Assembly: GCA_045106935.1 (NCBI GenBank)
Contig: JBGCFN010000013.1
Location: forward strand, 1-15,965
Source of the DNA: UBA1858 sp045106935
GTDB lineage: Bacteria > Pseudomonadota > Gammaproteobacteria > UBA4575
DNA: 15,965 nucleotides
Direction of reading: 5' to 3'
In this document: piece by piece, positions 1 through 6,933 of the stretch
How the letters are laid out: each line of letters starts with the position of its first letter
How positions within the stretch are numbered: the stretch's first letter is position 1
The notes under the pieces: model-generated
What the model saw: only the letters and a program-made list of their open reading frames with translations
The model's database searches: none
Told to the model about the DNA's origin: nothing
Position numbers and translations under genes: made by a program

Positions 1-330
1 CTGACTTTAATTGGATTTATTATTTTACTTGGTCTGGTCGTCAACAATGCTATTTTACTTGTCTACCAAGCACGCAACTCAGAGCGCGAAGGACTTGATC
101 GCACTGATGCTATAAAAAATGCTGTACGTACACGTATTCGACCTATCCTAATGAGCACATCAACGACTGTGTTTGGCATGCTGCCTTTAGTAGTATTCGC
201 AGGTGCTGGCGCAGAACTTTATCGAGGACTCGCCGCCGTGATTGTTGGCGGAATGATAGTTAGTACATTCTTCACATTAGTGCTTATCCCTAGCTTATTG
301 CAATTCAACCTAAAAAATAAAACCAGCTAA
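1..330 (+). CDS. RND-family efflux transporter, C-terminal end (partial)
   Basis: The reading frame is open from the first base and stops with TAA at 328-330, giving the last 109 residues of a much larger protein. The visible part has a hydrophobic helix (GFIILLGLVVNNAILLV), a cytoplasmic loop with the pattern A-R-x-R-x-R-P-I-L-M-S, then two more helices (TVFGMLPLVVF and AAVIVGGMIVSTFFTL) ending in LIPSLLQF. The VNNAILLV helix and the RPILMS-T-T-x-x-G-x-x-P loop are typical of the last transmembrane segments of inner-membrane AcrB/MexB/HAE1-like proton-driven pumps, which work with a periplasmic adaptor and an outer-membrane channel. The tail after the last helix is short (about 8 residues). 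The substrate cannot be told from this fragment; adaptor genes would lie upstream of the window. Confidence 0.9.
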   Translation: MTLIGFIILLGLVVNNAILLVYQARNSEREGLDRTDAIKNAVRTRIRPILMSTSTTVFGMLPLVVFAGAGAELYRGLAAVIVGGMIVSTFFTLVLIPSLLQFNLKNKTS

Positions 331-473
331 TATTTAATCACCTTACCATTAGTATCAGTCACTCCATACGTACAGAGCTGCTATTCAATTGCTACAAATT
401 CAGTTCTTTACCCATGATAGTTATAGCAAGCATCCTCTTAATTCACTCATGTTTCACCTATATACTTACAAGG

Positions 474-503
474 TTGTTTTGTTTACTATATTTCTAATAT
501 AAA
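474..503 (+). promoter_or_regulatory. Possible sigma-70 promoter for the VPLPA-CTERM gene
   Basis: TTGTTT at 474-479 is followed after 18 bases by TATAAA at 498-503 (or after 15 by TAATAT at 495-500), in the 250-bp AT-rich gap before the gene at 581. The match is partial and AT-rich DNA yields such hits by chance. I saw no sigma-54 type TGGC-N-TGC element here, although such promoters control some PEP-CTERM genes in other bacteria. The rest of the gap (331-580) shows nothing I can name. Confidence 0.25.
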
Positions 504-580
504 AATAGTGGTCACTTAGCCGTATAACTTATGAACTAACAACCACATTTAGTCTTATAAAATATTAAGGGAAGTCATAT

Positions 581-1327
581 ATGCTTATATGTAAAGGTCG
601 TTTTCTTTTATTCAAATTGTTTTTAGTGACAATCATATTGGCATGTTTTTCTCTACCGGCTCAATCTGCATTGATATCTATAGGGACTGGCGACCTTAAT
701 GTAGTGGGCTCTAGCGTCCCTGAAACAAACAGAGATGAAGACAATCTCGTCAATGGCTCAGGTGTTGGCTTGGTAGGAGATAAGATTGTTTCCACCACCA
801 CGCAACCCAATGGAAATAACTGGAACACTTTGACTGAGTCTGCCGATATCACGTTTGATTTGGGCGCTGTTTACAATATCGACTTTATCCATATATGGAA
901 TTTTAATGATGGCTTTGGTAATAGTGATTTCGGACCAGAATCATTTAAGTTACTCGTCTCCAGTGTTGGTTCCAATGCTCAAAATGCTGATTTCTCTGGT
1001 GTATCGATAATTCCAACCTTGTCTATTCTGCATGCACCGGGACAGATTGGTTATTTTGGCGCAAATTATCGCTTTAACGGAAATTCAGAATCAGATATAC
1101 CGACTGAGTTAGGAGGAGATGAACTTTATAATCTGTCATTCCTTCAACTGAAAGGGCGATTTGTTCGTCTAGCCGACCTGGATGGCGCACTTAAAAGTTT
1201 TGGTGGCAGAGCCGGCTTATCTGAGATTCGTTTTTACGGCACACCTGTACCATTGCCGGCGGCTGTTTGGTTACTAGGCTCTACTCTGTTAGGTTTATTT
1301 TTTGTTGGTCGCAAAACAAAGAAATAA
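581..1327 (+). CDS. Exported VPLPA-CTERM (PEP-CTERM-like) surface protein
   Basis: This 248-residue protein has an N-terminal signal peptide (about residues 1-30, probable cleavage after AQSA). Its tail is a sorting signal: VPLPAAVWLLG from residue 223, a hydrophobic helix to about 242, then GRKTKK. That three-part tail matches the VPLPA-CTERM variant of the PEP-CTERM family, recognised by an exosortase in the inner membrane and usually linked to exopolysaccharide or biofilm matrix. The middle part (about 40-220) is beta-rich, with ITFDLGAVYNIDFIHIWNF near 90-108 and RFVRLADLDG...GLSEIRFYG near 193-220; this layout resembles a discoidin (F5/8 type C) galactose-binding-like domain, but that is inference. 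AAGGGA at 567-572, 8 bases upstream, supports the ATG. No exosortase gene is in the window. Ligand and role are unknown. Confidence 0.85.
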   Translation: MLICKGRFLLFKLFLVTIILACFSLPAQSALISIGTGDLNVVGSSVPETNRDEDNLVNGSGVGLVGDKIVSTTTQPNGNNWNTLTESADITFDLGAVYNIDFIHIWNFNDGFGNSDFGPESFKLLVSSVGSNAQNADFSGVSIIPTLSILHAPGQIGYFGANYRFNGNSESDIPTELGGDELYNLSFLQLKGRFVRLADLDGALKSFGGRAGLSEIRFYGTPVPLPAAVWLLGSTLLGLFFVGRKTKK

Positions 1328-1584
1328 AAATGATTGTATAAGTATAAGCCACCCCTCTTAGATCCCATGTATCGCAGACAATATATGGTTAACCAATTGT
1401 TTGTGGTGCGTTACCTTAATTTTTAATAATTTATTTTCTCTTGATTAGACATCACTGAATTTTTTAAATATCCAGTGACGCACATAAGTATGCGCATCTT
1501 CATGCTTAGTCAGTATGTTATTATACCAGGCAGGTTAATCCACTCAGCCTATGTATATTTAAAACAAATTTCACAAGGGTACCT

Positions 1585-1857
1585 ATGAATAAATTAATTT
1601 ACGGACTACTTATCGCTTTCTTGCTGAGCTTTTTTTCTACATTCGCTTATGCAGATGAAAATTGTGAGATGCCTCCCGGCATTGATGATGATGAAATTTA
1701 TTGGATTCACTTTAAAAATGAATCAAAGATGTATCGCTATAAAATATTAGAAATTGAAGACTGTTGGGTCCAAATTTGGAAGGAAACAGGCAACCACTAT
1801 TGGTACCGTATAGATAATATTATGGTAATGACTTCTGATCCTGAAGAAGAGAAATAA
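1585..1857 (+). CDS. Small secreted acidic protein, unrecognised
   Basis: A 90-residue protein with a clear signal peptide: MNKLIYG, a hydrophobic core to about residue 20, and AYA before the mature start DENCEM. AAGGG at 1575-1579, 5 bases before the ATG, supports the start. The mature part is only about 67 residues, acidic, rich in Trp and Tyr, with two cysteines (C27 and C60) that could form one disulfide in the periplasm. Alternating hydrophobic residues in YRYKILEIEDCWVQIW and HYWYRIDNIMVM suggest short beta strands, as in small SH3-like barrels; that is a guess from pattern only. The tail is charged (DPEEEK). I do not recognise the family. It converges on the DUF4332 gene. Signal peptide, good ribosome site and stop before a terminator region make it a credible gene. 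Confidence 0.7.
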   Translation: MNKLIYGLLIAFLLSFFSTFAYADENCEMPPGIDDDEIYWIHFKNESKMYRYKILEIEDCWVQIWKETGNHYWYRIDNIMVMTSDPEEEK

Positions 1858-1875
1858 CTGAATAGTTTTAGCCAT

Positions 1876-1910
1876 AAAAAACCGGCCTAGACATTCCGTG
1901 CTAGGCCGGT
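1876..1910 (-). terminator. Intrinsic terminator of the DUF4332 gene
   Basis: A perfect 10-bp inverted repeat, ACCGGCCTAG at 1881-1890 and CTAGGCCGGT at 1901-1910, encloses a 10-base loop. On the plus strand it is preceded by AAAAA at 1876-1880, so a transcript read leftwards ends in a GC-rich hairpin followed by a U tract. No T run follows on the plus side, so it should act mainly on the minus strand, though the hairpin also lies just after the plus-strand gene ending at 1857. A second short inverted repeat, CTAGG-AATTA-CCTAG at 1918-1932, overlaps the DUF4332 stop codon. Confidence 0.85.
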
Positions 1911-1928
1911 TAGCTATCTAGGAATTAC

Positions 1929-2333
1929 CTAGTAATTGATTGCACGTGGCAGTGCTTTAGCTTGAGTGACCCAATCTTCCACTTGTGAGGCTGAAGGCAC
2001 TTGTCTCACTAGATTTTTCTCTTCGTTCACACTCGCCATTTTTTCATGCAAGTTAGCGGCGTTACGTTGTGCGAGTTCAGGCACAGTATCTACACCTGCG
2101 CATTCAAGTAGATCTGCATACTGTGTGCTTACACCTTTAATGCGTGCAAGGTCAGCACGGTTGACCCAATTCAAGACTAATTTTTCACTAATATCACATT
2201 TTGATGCGATGTCTTGGCGGCCTTTTTTCTCTGCTCCTGCTTCTAATAATTGTTCAATTGAAGAGATTCCGCCTTCTTCCAACTTCTTAGAATAAACTTC
2301 TCCAATACCTTCAATCTCTGCTAACTTTGTCAT
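1929..2333 (-). CDS. DUF4332 helix-hairpin-helix protein
   Basis: A 134-residue soluble protein with no signal peptide. It contains two helix-hairpin-helix-like stretches: IEGIGEVYSKKLEEGGISSIEQLL (residues 7-30) and RIKGVSTQYADLLECAGVDTVPELA (64-88), each with the G-[IV]-x-x-x-Y-x-x-x-L pattern, followed by a helical end with PSASQVEDWVTQAKALPR. This arrangement is that of the DUF4332 family, related to the HhH folds found in DNA-repair proteins and in the ribosomal S13/RuvA type. DNA binding is plausible from the fold but not shown. GAGGGG lies 5-6 bases upstream of the ATG on the minus strand (2339-2344). It has its own terminator, and a possible promoter at 2430-2458, so it is probably transcribed separately from ppk2, whose stop is 128 bp upstream. 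Confidence 0.8.
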   Translation of the reverse strand: MTKLAEIEGIGEVYSKKLEEGGISSIEQLLEAGAEKKGRQDIASKCDISEKLVLNWVNRADLARIKGVSTQYADLLECAGVDTVPELAQRNAANLHEKMASVNEEKNLVRQVPSASQVEDWVTQAKALPRAINY

Positions 2334-2429
2334 GTAGACCCCTCATTTAATTAGATTTATTTAGTTGAGTAGAATATAAACATTAAAATGTATACGCCAT
2401 GTATGACTAATTCATTGCGTTATGAGTTC

Positions 2430-2458
2430 ACTTTATTTTTATACTGTTTTTGAGTCAA
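2430..2458 (-). promoter_or_regulatory. Possible sigma-70 promoter for the DUF4332 gene
   Basis: On the minus strand TTGACT (2453-2458) is followed after exactly 17 bases by TAAAGT (2430-2435). The -35 box matches 5 of 6 and the -10 box 4 of 6 consensus bases. The -35 box overlaps a small inverted repeat (TCAACG at 2455-2460, CGTTGA at 2470-2475, 9-base loop) that surrounds the ppk2 stop codon; that hairpin lacks a U tract and is not a convincing terminator. Confidence 0.35.
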
Positions 2459-2461
2459 CGG

Positions 2462-3337
2462 CTATTTGTCGTTGATTAACATGTCGCGCAAATGGGCGAA
2501 GCGTTTTTTAGCTTCATCATCCACACGCGGGTAGTGCATATTCAGCGAATCCATGGTTTCAGCAATAATTTTTGCAACGGTGTAGCGCATATACGGTTTG
2601 TTGTCAGCAGGTATTGAGTACCAAGGAGCATATGAACGAGAAGTTTCGCTAAGCGCTATTTCATACGCTTTCATATAGTCATCCCAATGTCCGCGTTCTT
2701 TTATATCAGATTCTGAAAATTTCCAATTCTTTTCAGGTTCATCAATACGACTTAGAAATCGATTACATTGCTCTTCTTTAGAAACATTTAACCAGAACTT
2801 GATCACTACCGTGCCATTATGCGCCAAATGTTCTTCAAAGTTACGTATAGATTCATAGCGCTGATTCCAGATGTCTTTTTCATTGGGTTTGTCTGGTAAT
2901 TTTTGGAAGTTTAGAATTTCAGGGTGCACACGCACCACCAGCACTTCTTCATAATAACTTCGATTGAAAATGCCAATACGGCCACGTTCAGGCAGACTCT
3001 TTGTTGTACGCCACAAGTAATCATGGTCTAGCTCTTGGTCAGAAGGTTTTTTAAATGAATGCACTTGGCACCCGGCAGGATTGACTCCAGTTAACACATG
3101 GCGAATAGTGCTGTCTTTTCCGGCGGCATCCATCGCTTGAAAGACAAGCAGTATTGAATGACTGTCATGAGCATACATAATTCGTTGCAGATCATGTATT
3201 TTCTCGGTTTGTTTTTTTAACTTCTTTTTATATTCTTTATCATCAAGTTGCTTCTCATCAATACTCGTGATGGTATTGTTTACTTTAAAAGAACCATCAA
3301 ATGGTACTAAGTATGGATGATCAATTGCTTTAAACAT
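2462..3337 (-). CDS. ppk2: Polyphosphate:nucleotide phosphotransferase, PPK2 family
   Basis: This 291-residue cytoplasmic enzyme should transfer phosphate between inorganic polyphosphate and nucleotides. It carries a P-loop-type Walker A (AMDAAGKDS, residues 68-76), the Walker B region IGIFNRSYYEEVLVVRVHP (121-139), and the lid pattern RFLSRIDEPEKNWKFS with ERGHWDDYMKAYE (193-226). The length and the FNRSYYEEVLVVRVHP form fit the single-domain PPK2 group classed as polyphosphate:nucleotide phosphotransferases, near class III (AMP/ADP phosphorylation); the preferred direction and nucleotide cannot be read from sequence. The ATG lies 12 bp after the stop of the rhodanese gene, with only a weak AGAGAG upstream, so it is probably co-transcribed with rhodanese, DUF4124 and gshA. 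The family assignment is firm; the class is inference. Confidence 0.92.
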   Translation of the reverse strand: MFKAIDHPYLVPFDGSFKVNNTITSIDEKQLDDKEYKKKLKKQTEKIHDLQRIMYAHDSHSILLVFQAMDAAGKDSTIRHVLTGVNPAGCQVHSFKKPSDQELDHDYLWRTTKSLPERGRIGIFNRSYYEEVLVVRVHPEILNFQKLPDKPNEKDIWNQRYESIRNFEEHLAHNGTVVIKFWLNVSKEEQCNRFLSRIDEPEKNWKFSESDIKERGHWDDYMKAYEIALSETSRSYAPWYSIPADNKPYMRYTVAKIIAETMDSLNMHYPRVDDEAKKRFAHLRDMLINDK

Positions 3338-3349
3338 GTTATCGCTCTC

Positions 3350-3766
3350 TTAATTGGCGGCCACAGTTTTATTACCCTTGGCGACCCAACCTAAAATTCC
3401 ACCCTGGACGTTATATACATGTTGAAAACCATGTTCTTTAATTAGAAATTCGCCAACTGCAGCACTGCGCCGACCTGAACGGCAAATAATCGCTACCTGA
3501 TCTCCCGGCTTTATATGCTTAGATGCTTGTTGCATCCACTCCTGTGCATGCGCATTACGTTTCTCATCAAAAAACATAATCGGAATACTGCCTTTCACTA
3601 TGCCCGTTTGTTTCCACTCGCCTGGCGTTCTTACATCTATCACCGTGACACCTGAAGCCATTAATTTTTCAAGCCCCTGCGCATCGACTTCACCTAATTC
3701 CGCTGTGCATGCAGTTTGTGAAAATACAATCCCAATAATGATTAACCATTTTTTTAGGTTTAACAT
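3350..3766 (-). CDS. Secreted single-domain rhodanese-like protein
   Basis: A 138-residue protein with an N-terminal export signal (LKKWLIIIGIVFSQTAC). C20 could be a lipidated cysteine, but Q at -3 is a poor lipobox; cleavage after TACTA is the alternative. The rest is one rhodanese domain: VTVIDVRTPGEW (40-51), then the active-site loop CRSGRRS with catalytic C95, and the closing VYNVQGGILGWVAKG. Such domains carry sulfur as a persulfide or act as thiol-redox partners; the export signal places it in the periplasm. AGGAGGG about 9 bases upstream of the ATG is a strong ribosome site. It sits between the DUF4124 gene (35 bp gap) and ppk2 (12 bp gap) in a probable gshA operon. The acceptor substrate is unknown. 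Confidence 0.9.
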   Translation of the reverse strand: MLNLKKWLIIIGIVFSQTACTAELGEVDAQGLEKLMASGVTVIDVRTPGEWKQTGIVKGSIPIMFFDEKRNAHAQEWMQQASKHIKPGDQVAIICRSGRRSAAVGEFLIKEHGFQHVYNVQGGILGWVAKGNKTVAAN

Positions 3767-3801
3767 AATTATTGCCCTCCTAATATAGATTCATTTTTTA
3801 G

Positions 3802-4257
3802 CTAACATTGTTTATCTAGAAAAGTACGCAATCTATTTTTTTTCGCTTCTACACGGCTTTCATCGATATATACGCGCTTACCATTTTCGTCTAGATCATA
3901 ATACAAAATGCCACCTTGATTCATATCATACAAGTCAGCTCTGACAGTATTACATTTAGATATTAATGCCGCCTTCTCTTGTTTTGCTTGTATTCGTTTT
4001 TCTTTGCGCTCTAATCTTTCTGATTGCAAATAATCAGAATATCTCTGCTGCCTCTCTTGCAGAGTCTGACTGTTATCCTGCTGATTATCAGCCGAGTCAT
4101 TATTGTTTCCTTTAAGTTTCAATTTCTCCGCACCTTTATAGGGTGGAAACTGAGTGAACTGACTACGCCCATTCTCATCAATCACTTTGTACACATCCTC
4201 AGCTTGCAAGCCTGAAGCGCAGATCAAACTGAAAATTAAGGCGCACCTAACGATCAT
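3802..4257 (-). CDS. Exported DUF4124 domain protein
   Basis: The frame can be extended to a TTG at 4269, but the first ATG is at 4255-4257 and gives a more normal signal peptide (MIVRCALIFSLICASGLQA, then EDVYKV), so I chose it; neither start has a clear ribosome site. The product is 151 residues. After the signal comes the DUF4124 signature VYKVIDENGRSQFTQFPP, then a polar Asn/Gln/Asp-rich linker, a highly charged stretch rich in Lys, Arg, Glu and Gln that is probably a coiled coil (about 65-100), and a tail with two cysteines (in SKCNTVRADLYD and the C-terminal DKQC). The function of DUF4124 proteins is not established; they are commonly periplasmic. The start overlaps the end of gshA by 11 bp, implying translational coupling. 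Confidence 0.82.
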   Translation of the reverse strand: MIVRCALIFSLICASGLQAEDVYKVIDENGRSQFTQFPPYKGAEKLKLKGNNNDSADNQQDNSQTLQERQQRYSDYLQSERLERKEKRIQAKQEKAALISKCNTVRADLYDMNQGGILYYDLDENGKRVYIDESRVEAKKNRLRTFLDKQC

Positions 4258-5830
4258 ACTGTATCGCAAAATAATCAGCTAAAAATTCTGGAAAATGCTT
4301 AGTATCACTATCTTCCAATTGCTTTTGTTCGCGCAAACTAATCTCTACTGCCTTTGAAATTTCATTTGAAGTTTGTTTACATTTTTCACTGCCCGCATAA
4401 AATTGACAGTACTGCTTACCTAATGTCTCGATATATTGATAATACGATAGATTATTATCACGCATCGCACTGAGTATTCTTGCCGAGAACGTTTCTTCTA
4501 CTGACTCTACAGATATATAAAATTGGCTAACGGCTTGTGAGAATAATTGGTTGCCTGTATTTTTATCCATACACTCGGCTATATGCGATAAGCCAGTAAA
4601 TATATCTTTGCACCACTCCTTTAACGAAATACTTTTACCTTTTTTTCGCAAATGCAGATCAGGATTGCGGCCATGGTGAGAAACTTCATAAGCATTAATA
4701 TCAATTTCTTCACGCTCTTTACGGTCAATGATGCTTTCATCACCTAATAGACAATATACAAACAACACTTCGATAAACCTGAGTTGCTCTATGCTCACAC
4801 CAAATGGTGAAAATGGATTTAAATCTAATGAACGTATTTCTACATACTGCACACCTCTGTCCAGTAACGCATGAGTTGGCTTTTCATTTCTGCGTGCAAC
4901 TTGCTTAGGTCGCACAGTGCTGTAGTACTCATTTTCTATTTGCAAGATATTGGCATTTAATTGCCGATACTCACCGTCCACTTGCACACCGATGTCCTCA
5001 TAAGGTGCATAGGGCTTTTCAATTGCTCGCGTTAAACAGGTGACGTATTCCGACAAATTGTCATAGCACGCTTTAATCCCAATTTCATTTTCACGGTGAT
5101 TAGTGTACCCAATATCGCCCAGACGCAAAGAAGTGGCATGTTGTGCATAGAGAGTATTTTCATCCCAGCGCTGCAAATCTTTCACCCCTTGATGGCTAAA
5201 GCTTTTGTCTACCGCGGGTGATGCGCCAAACAAATAAGGCACCAACCATCCGACGCGCTGTAAATTTCGAATGAGCTTGAAATACTGCTCATTAACGAAG
5301 TCTTGTGGGGAGTTTTTATCTTTGAGTGAATGTTGCCAACTTGGCCAAAATTCTTCTGGCATCGATAAATTGACATGAATACCTGAAATTACTTGCATCA
5401 CTTTACCGTAGCGATAGCCTAATCCTCGACGGTATACATTTTTCATTTTCCCCAGATTGCTAGAGCCATATTCTGCAATTCGAATACTGTCCTCGCCATT
5501 CAATTTACATGGCATGCTGGCTGGCCATAAACACTCTTTGCCAATATTAGGATATACAAAGCGATGTATTTGACTCAAAAATTCAATCGCTTGCTCTGCC
5601 GTCTCTTGCGGAGGTGTAACAAATTCTAGTAACGCCTCTGAATAATCCGTGGTGATAAAGGGATGCATCAAAGCTGACCCTAGCGCTAATGGATGATCAG
5701 TATTTGCAATCATGCCTTTTTTATCAGTGCGTAAAGATTCTTTTTCTATGCCAACCTTACCGATACGAAGCGTAGACTCCATATTCGTTTGATTAATTAA
5801 ATTTAGATTTTTTTCAATCGATTGACGCAT
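4247..5830 (-). CDS. gshA: Glutamate-cysteine ligase (proteobacterial GshA type)
   Basis: The 527-residue product makes gamma-glutamylcysteine from Glu, Cys and ATP, the first step of glutathione synthesis in the cytoplasm. Family motifs are in the expected order: VGIEKESLR (residues 26-34), TTDYSEALLEFVTPP (60-74), WPASMP (102-107), SGIHVNLSMPEEFW, a YVEIRSLDLNPFSPFGV block, and the C-terminal HFPEFLADYFAIQ. Length is close to that of E. coli GshA (518), so it looks complete. No good Shine-Dalgarno precedes the ATG. It is the first gene of a minus-strand run with DUF4124 (11 bp overlap), rhodanese and ppk2, and is divergent from bpt with only 63 bp between the starts. The second-step gene gshB is not in the window. 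Confidence 0.95.
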   Translation of the reverse strand: MRQSIEKNLNLINQTNMESTLRIGKVGIEKESLRTDKKGMIANTDHPLALGSALMHPFITTDYSEALLEFVTPPQETAEQAIEFLSQIHRFVYPNIGKECLWPASMPCKLNGEDSIRIAEYGSSNLGKMKNVYRRGLGYRYGKVMQVISGIHVNLSMPEEFWPSWQHSLKDKNSPQDFVNEQYFKLIRNLQRVGWLVPYLFGASPAVDKSFSHQGVKDLQRWDENTLYAQHATSLRLGDIGYTNHRENEIGIKACYDNLSEYVTCLTRAIEKPYAPYEDIGVQVDGEYRQLNANILQIENEYYSTVRPKQVARRNEKPTHALLDRGVQYVEIRSLDLNPFSPFGVSIEQLRFIEVLFVYCLLGDESIIDRKEREEIDINAYEVSHHGRNPDLHLRKKGKSISLKEWCKDIFTGLSHIAECMDKNTGNQLFSQAVSQFYISVESVEETFSARILSAMRDNNLSYYQYIETLGKQYCQFYAGSEKCKQTSNEISKAVEISLREQKQLEDSDTKHFPEFLADYFAIQYDR

Positions 5831-5893
5831 GATAAGACGGATGATTATTGTTAGCAGATGATTAATTAATGATGGCTTTGTTACACTAAGCTG

Positions 5894-6598
5894 ATGTTTA
5901 AGCTTAGATTATATCAAAGCGTGCCCTATAGTTGCCCTTATATTCCCATCAATAGTGCGCAACATCATACGACTGAGCCCAGCGCAGTCTTATCTAGCAG
6001 CCTTTACAGTGAATTAATTAATATTGGGTTTAGACGTGCGGGCAACCGTATACATCGCCCTAACTGCCTTAACTGCAGTCAATGTGTTTCATTACGTATT
6101 CCCGTGAGTGATTTTCGCCCAAATCGTGGCCAACGTCGCGTGTTGGCAAAAAACAGCAACCTTAGCATCGATGTGGTCATTAATCCTGATTACTCACAAT
6201 ACTTATCCCTATATGAAACCTATATTAATCATAGGCATCCTGAATCTGAGAGCATGAAGGAAGTTTCCGCTACCTTTGAAGATTTTTTATTCAGCCCATG
6301 GTCGAAAACATTCTCAATTGAATTTCGTTTACCTTCTGAGCAACTTGTGTGTGTCGCGATATGTGACCCTTTGATTCAAGGCTGGTCAGCCGTGTACACA
6401 TTTTATGCGCCTGACTATTCTCATCTTAGCCTCGGCACATTCTCTATTCTTAAACAAATAGAGTTATTAAACCTACGTGGCTTAGAGTTTTTATATTTAG
6501 GGTATTGGATCAATGACTGCGATAAAATGAGTTATAAAACACAATTCAAACCTTGCGAAGGGTTTACTAACGATCAATGGATAGCATTACATGAGTAA
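5894..6598 (+). CDS. bpt: Aspartate/glutamate leucyltransferase (Bpt)
   Basis: This 234-residue enzyme should transfer leucine from Leu-tRNA to proteins with N-terminal Asp or Glu, marking them for ClpS/ClpAP degradation in the bacterial N-end rule. The signs are the N-terminal YQSVPYSCPYIP segment with C14, the FRRAGNRIHRPNCLNCSQC block (46-64; C58, C61, C64), VLAKN near 83-87, and the C-terminal acyltransferase features SLGTFSILKQIE (179-190), YLGYWI (201-206) and MSYKTQFKP (212-220). The length is normal for Bpt. The ATG has no clear ribosome site. Its stop overlaps the next gene by 8 bases. No clpS, clpA or aat is present in the window. Bacterial Bpt is related to eukaryotic arginyltransferase, hence the older name ate. 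Confidence 0.93.
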   Translation: MFKLRLYQSVPYSCPYIPINSAQHHTTEPSAVLSSSLYSELINIGFRRAGNRIHRPNCLNCSQCVSLRIPVSDFRPNRGQRRVLAKNSNLSIDVVINPDYSQYLSLYETYINHRHPESESMKEVSATFEDFLFSPWSKTFSIEFRLPSEQLVCVAICDPLIQGWSAVYTFYAPDYSHLSLGTFSILKQIELLNLRGLEFLYLGYWINDCDKMSYKTQFKPCEGFTNDQWIALHE

Positions 6599-6914
6599 CG
6601 AAAAAACATTTGGCGCCGGCTTTGATGATTTAGCTGACACTAGTCACTTAAAGAACATCACTTTTATTAACCGAGACACTGATCAGTCATTCAGCTTAGA
6701 AAATATTCCCGGCAAACAAGCCTCAGTGAAAATTCTGTATTCCATCGCGCAAACCAATCACTCGCAAATTAACAGAAGTGTCGCTCGCACCGGTATTGCT
6801 TTATTTGGCGATTACGCCCAAGAAGAAGAACAGCAACCCAACTCACACCCCAACATTCGTTTTTTAATGAATATCATGACTAACGATGAAGAATGGCTTG
6901 TTAACGCAGAATAG
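6591..6914 (+). CDS. Unrecognised 107-residue protein coupled to bpt
   Basis: The ATG at 6591 lies inside the last codons of bpt (ATGAGTAA overlap, 8 bases), so translation is probably coupled and both are in one operon. The product is soluble, acidic, with no signal peptide or membrane segment. Visible traits are a central VKILYSIAQTNHSQINRSVARTGIALFGDYAQEEEQ stretch, probably helical, and a C-terminal FLMNIMTNDEEWLVNAE. I do not recognise a family. The tight coupling suggests a role beside Bpt or simply shared expression; nothing in the sequence decides. The ampD gene converges on it with 19 bp between stops, and no terminator is evident between them. Confidence 0.65.
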   Translation: MSNEKTFGAGFDDLADTSHLKNITFINRDTDQSFSLENIPGKQASVKILYSIAQTNHSQINRSVARTGIALFGDYAQEEEQQPNSHPNIRFLMNIMTNDEEWLVNAE

Positions 6915-6933
6915 TCAAAACTACCTCTAACTA

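Noticed and set aside
1966..2295. Plus-strand open frame of 109 codons
   Set aside because: Exactly opposite the DUF4332 gene, whose family match, ribosome site and terminator favour the minus strand.
2455..2475. Hairpin at the ppk2 stop as a terminator
   Set aside because: Six-bp arms with moderate GC and no U tract on the minus strand; better treated as chance or as part of the next promoter.
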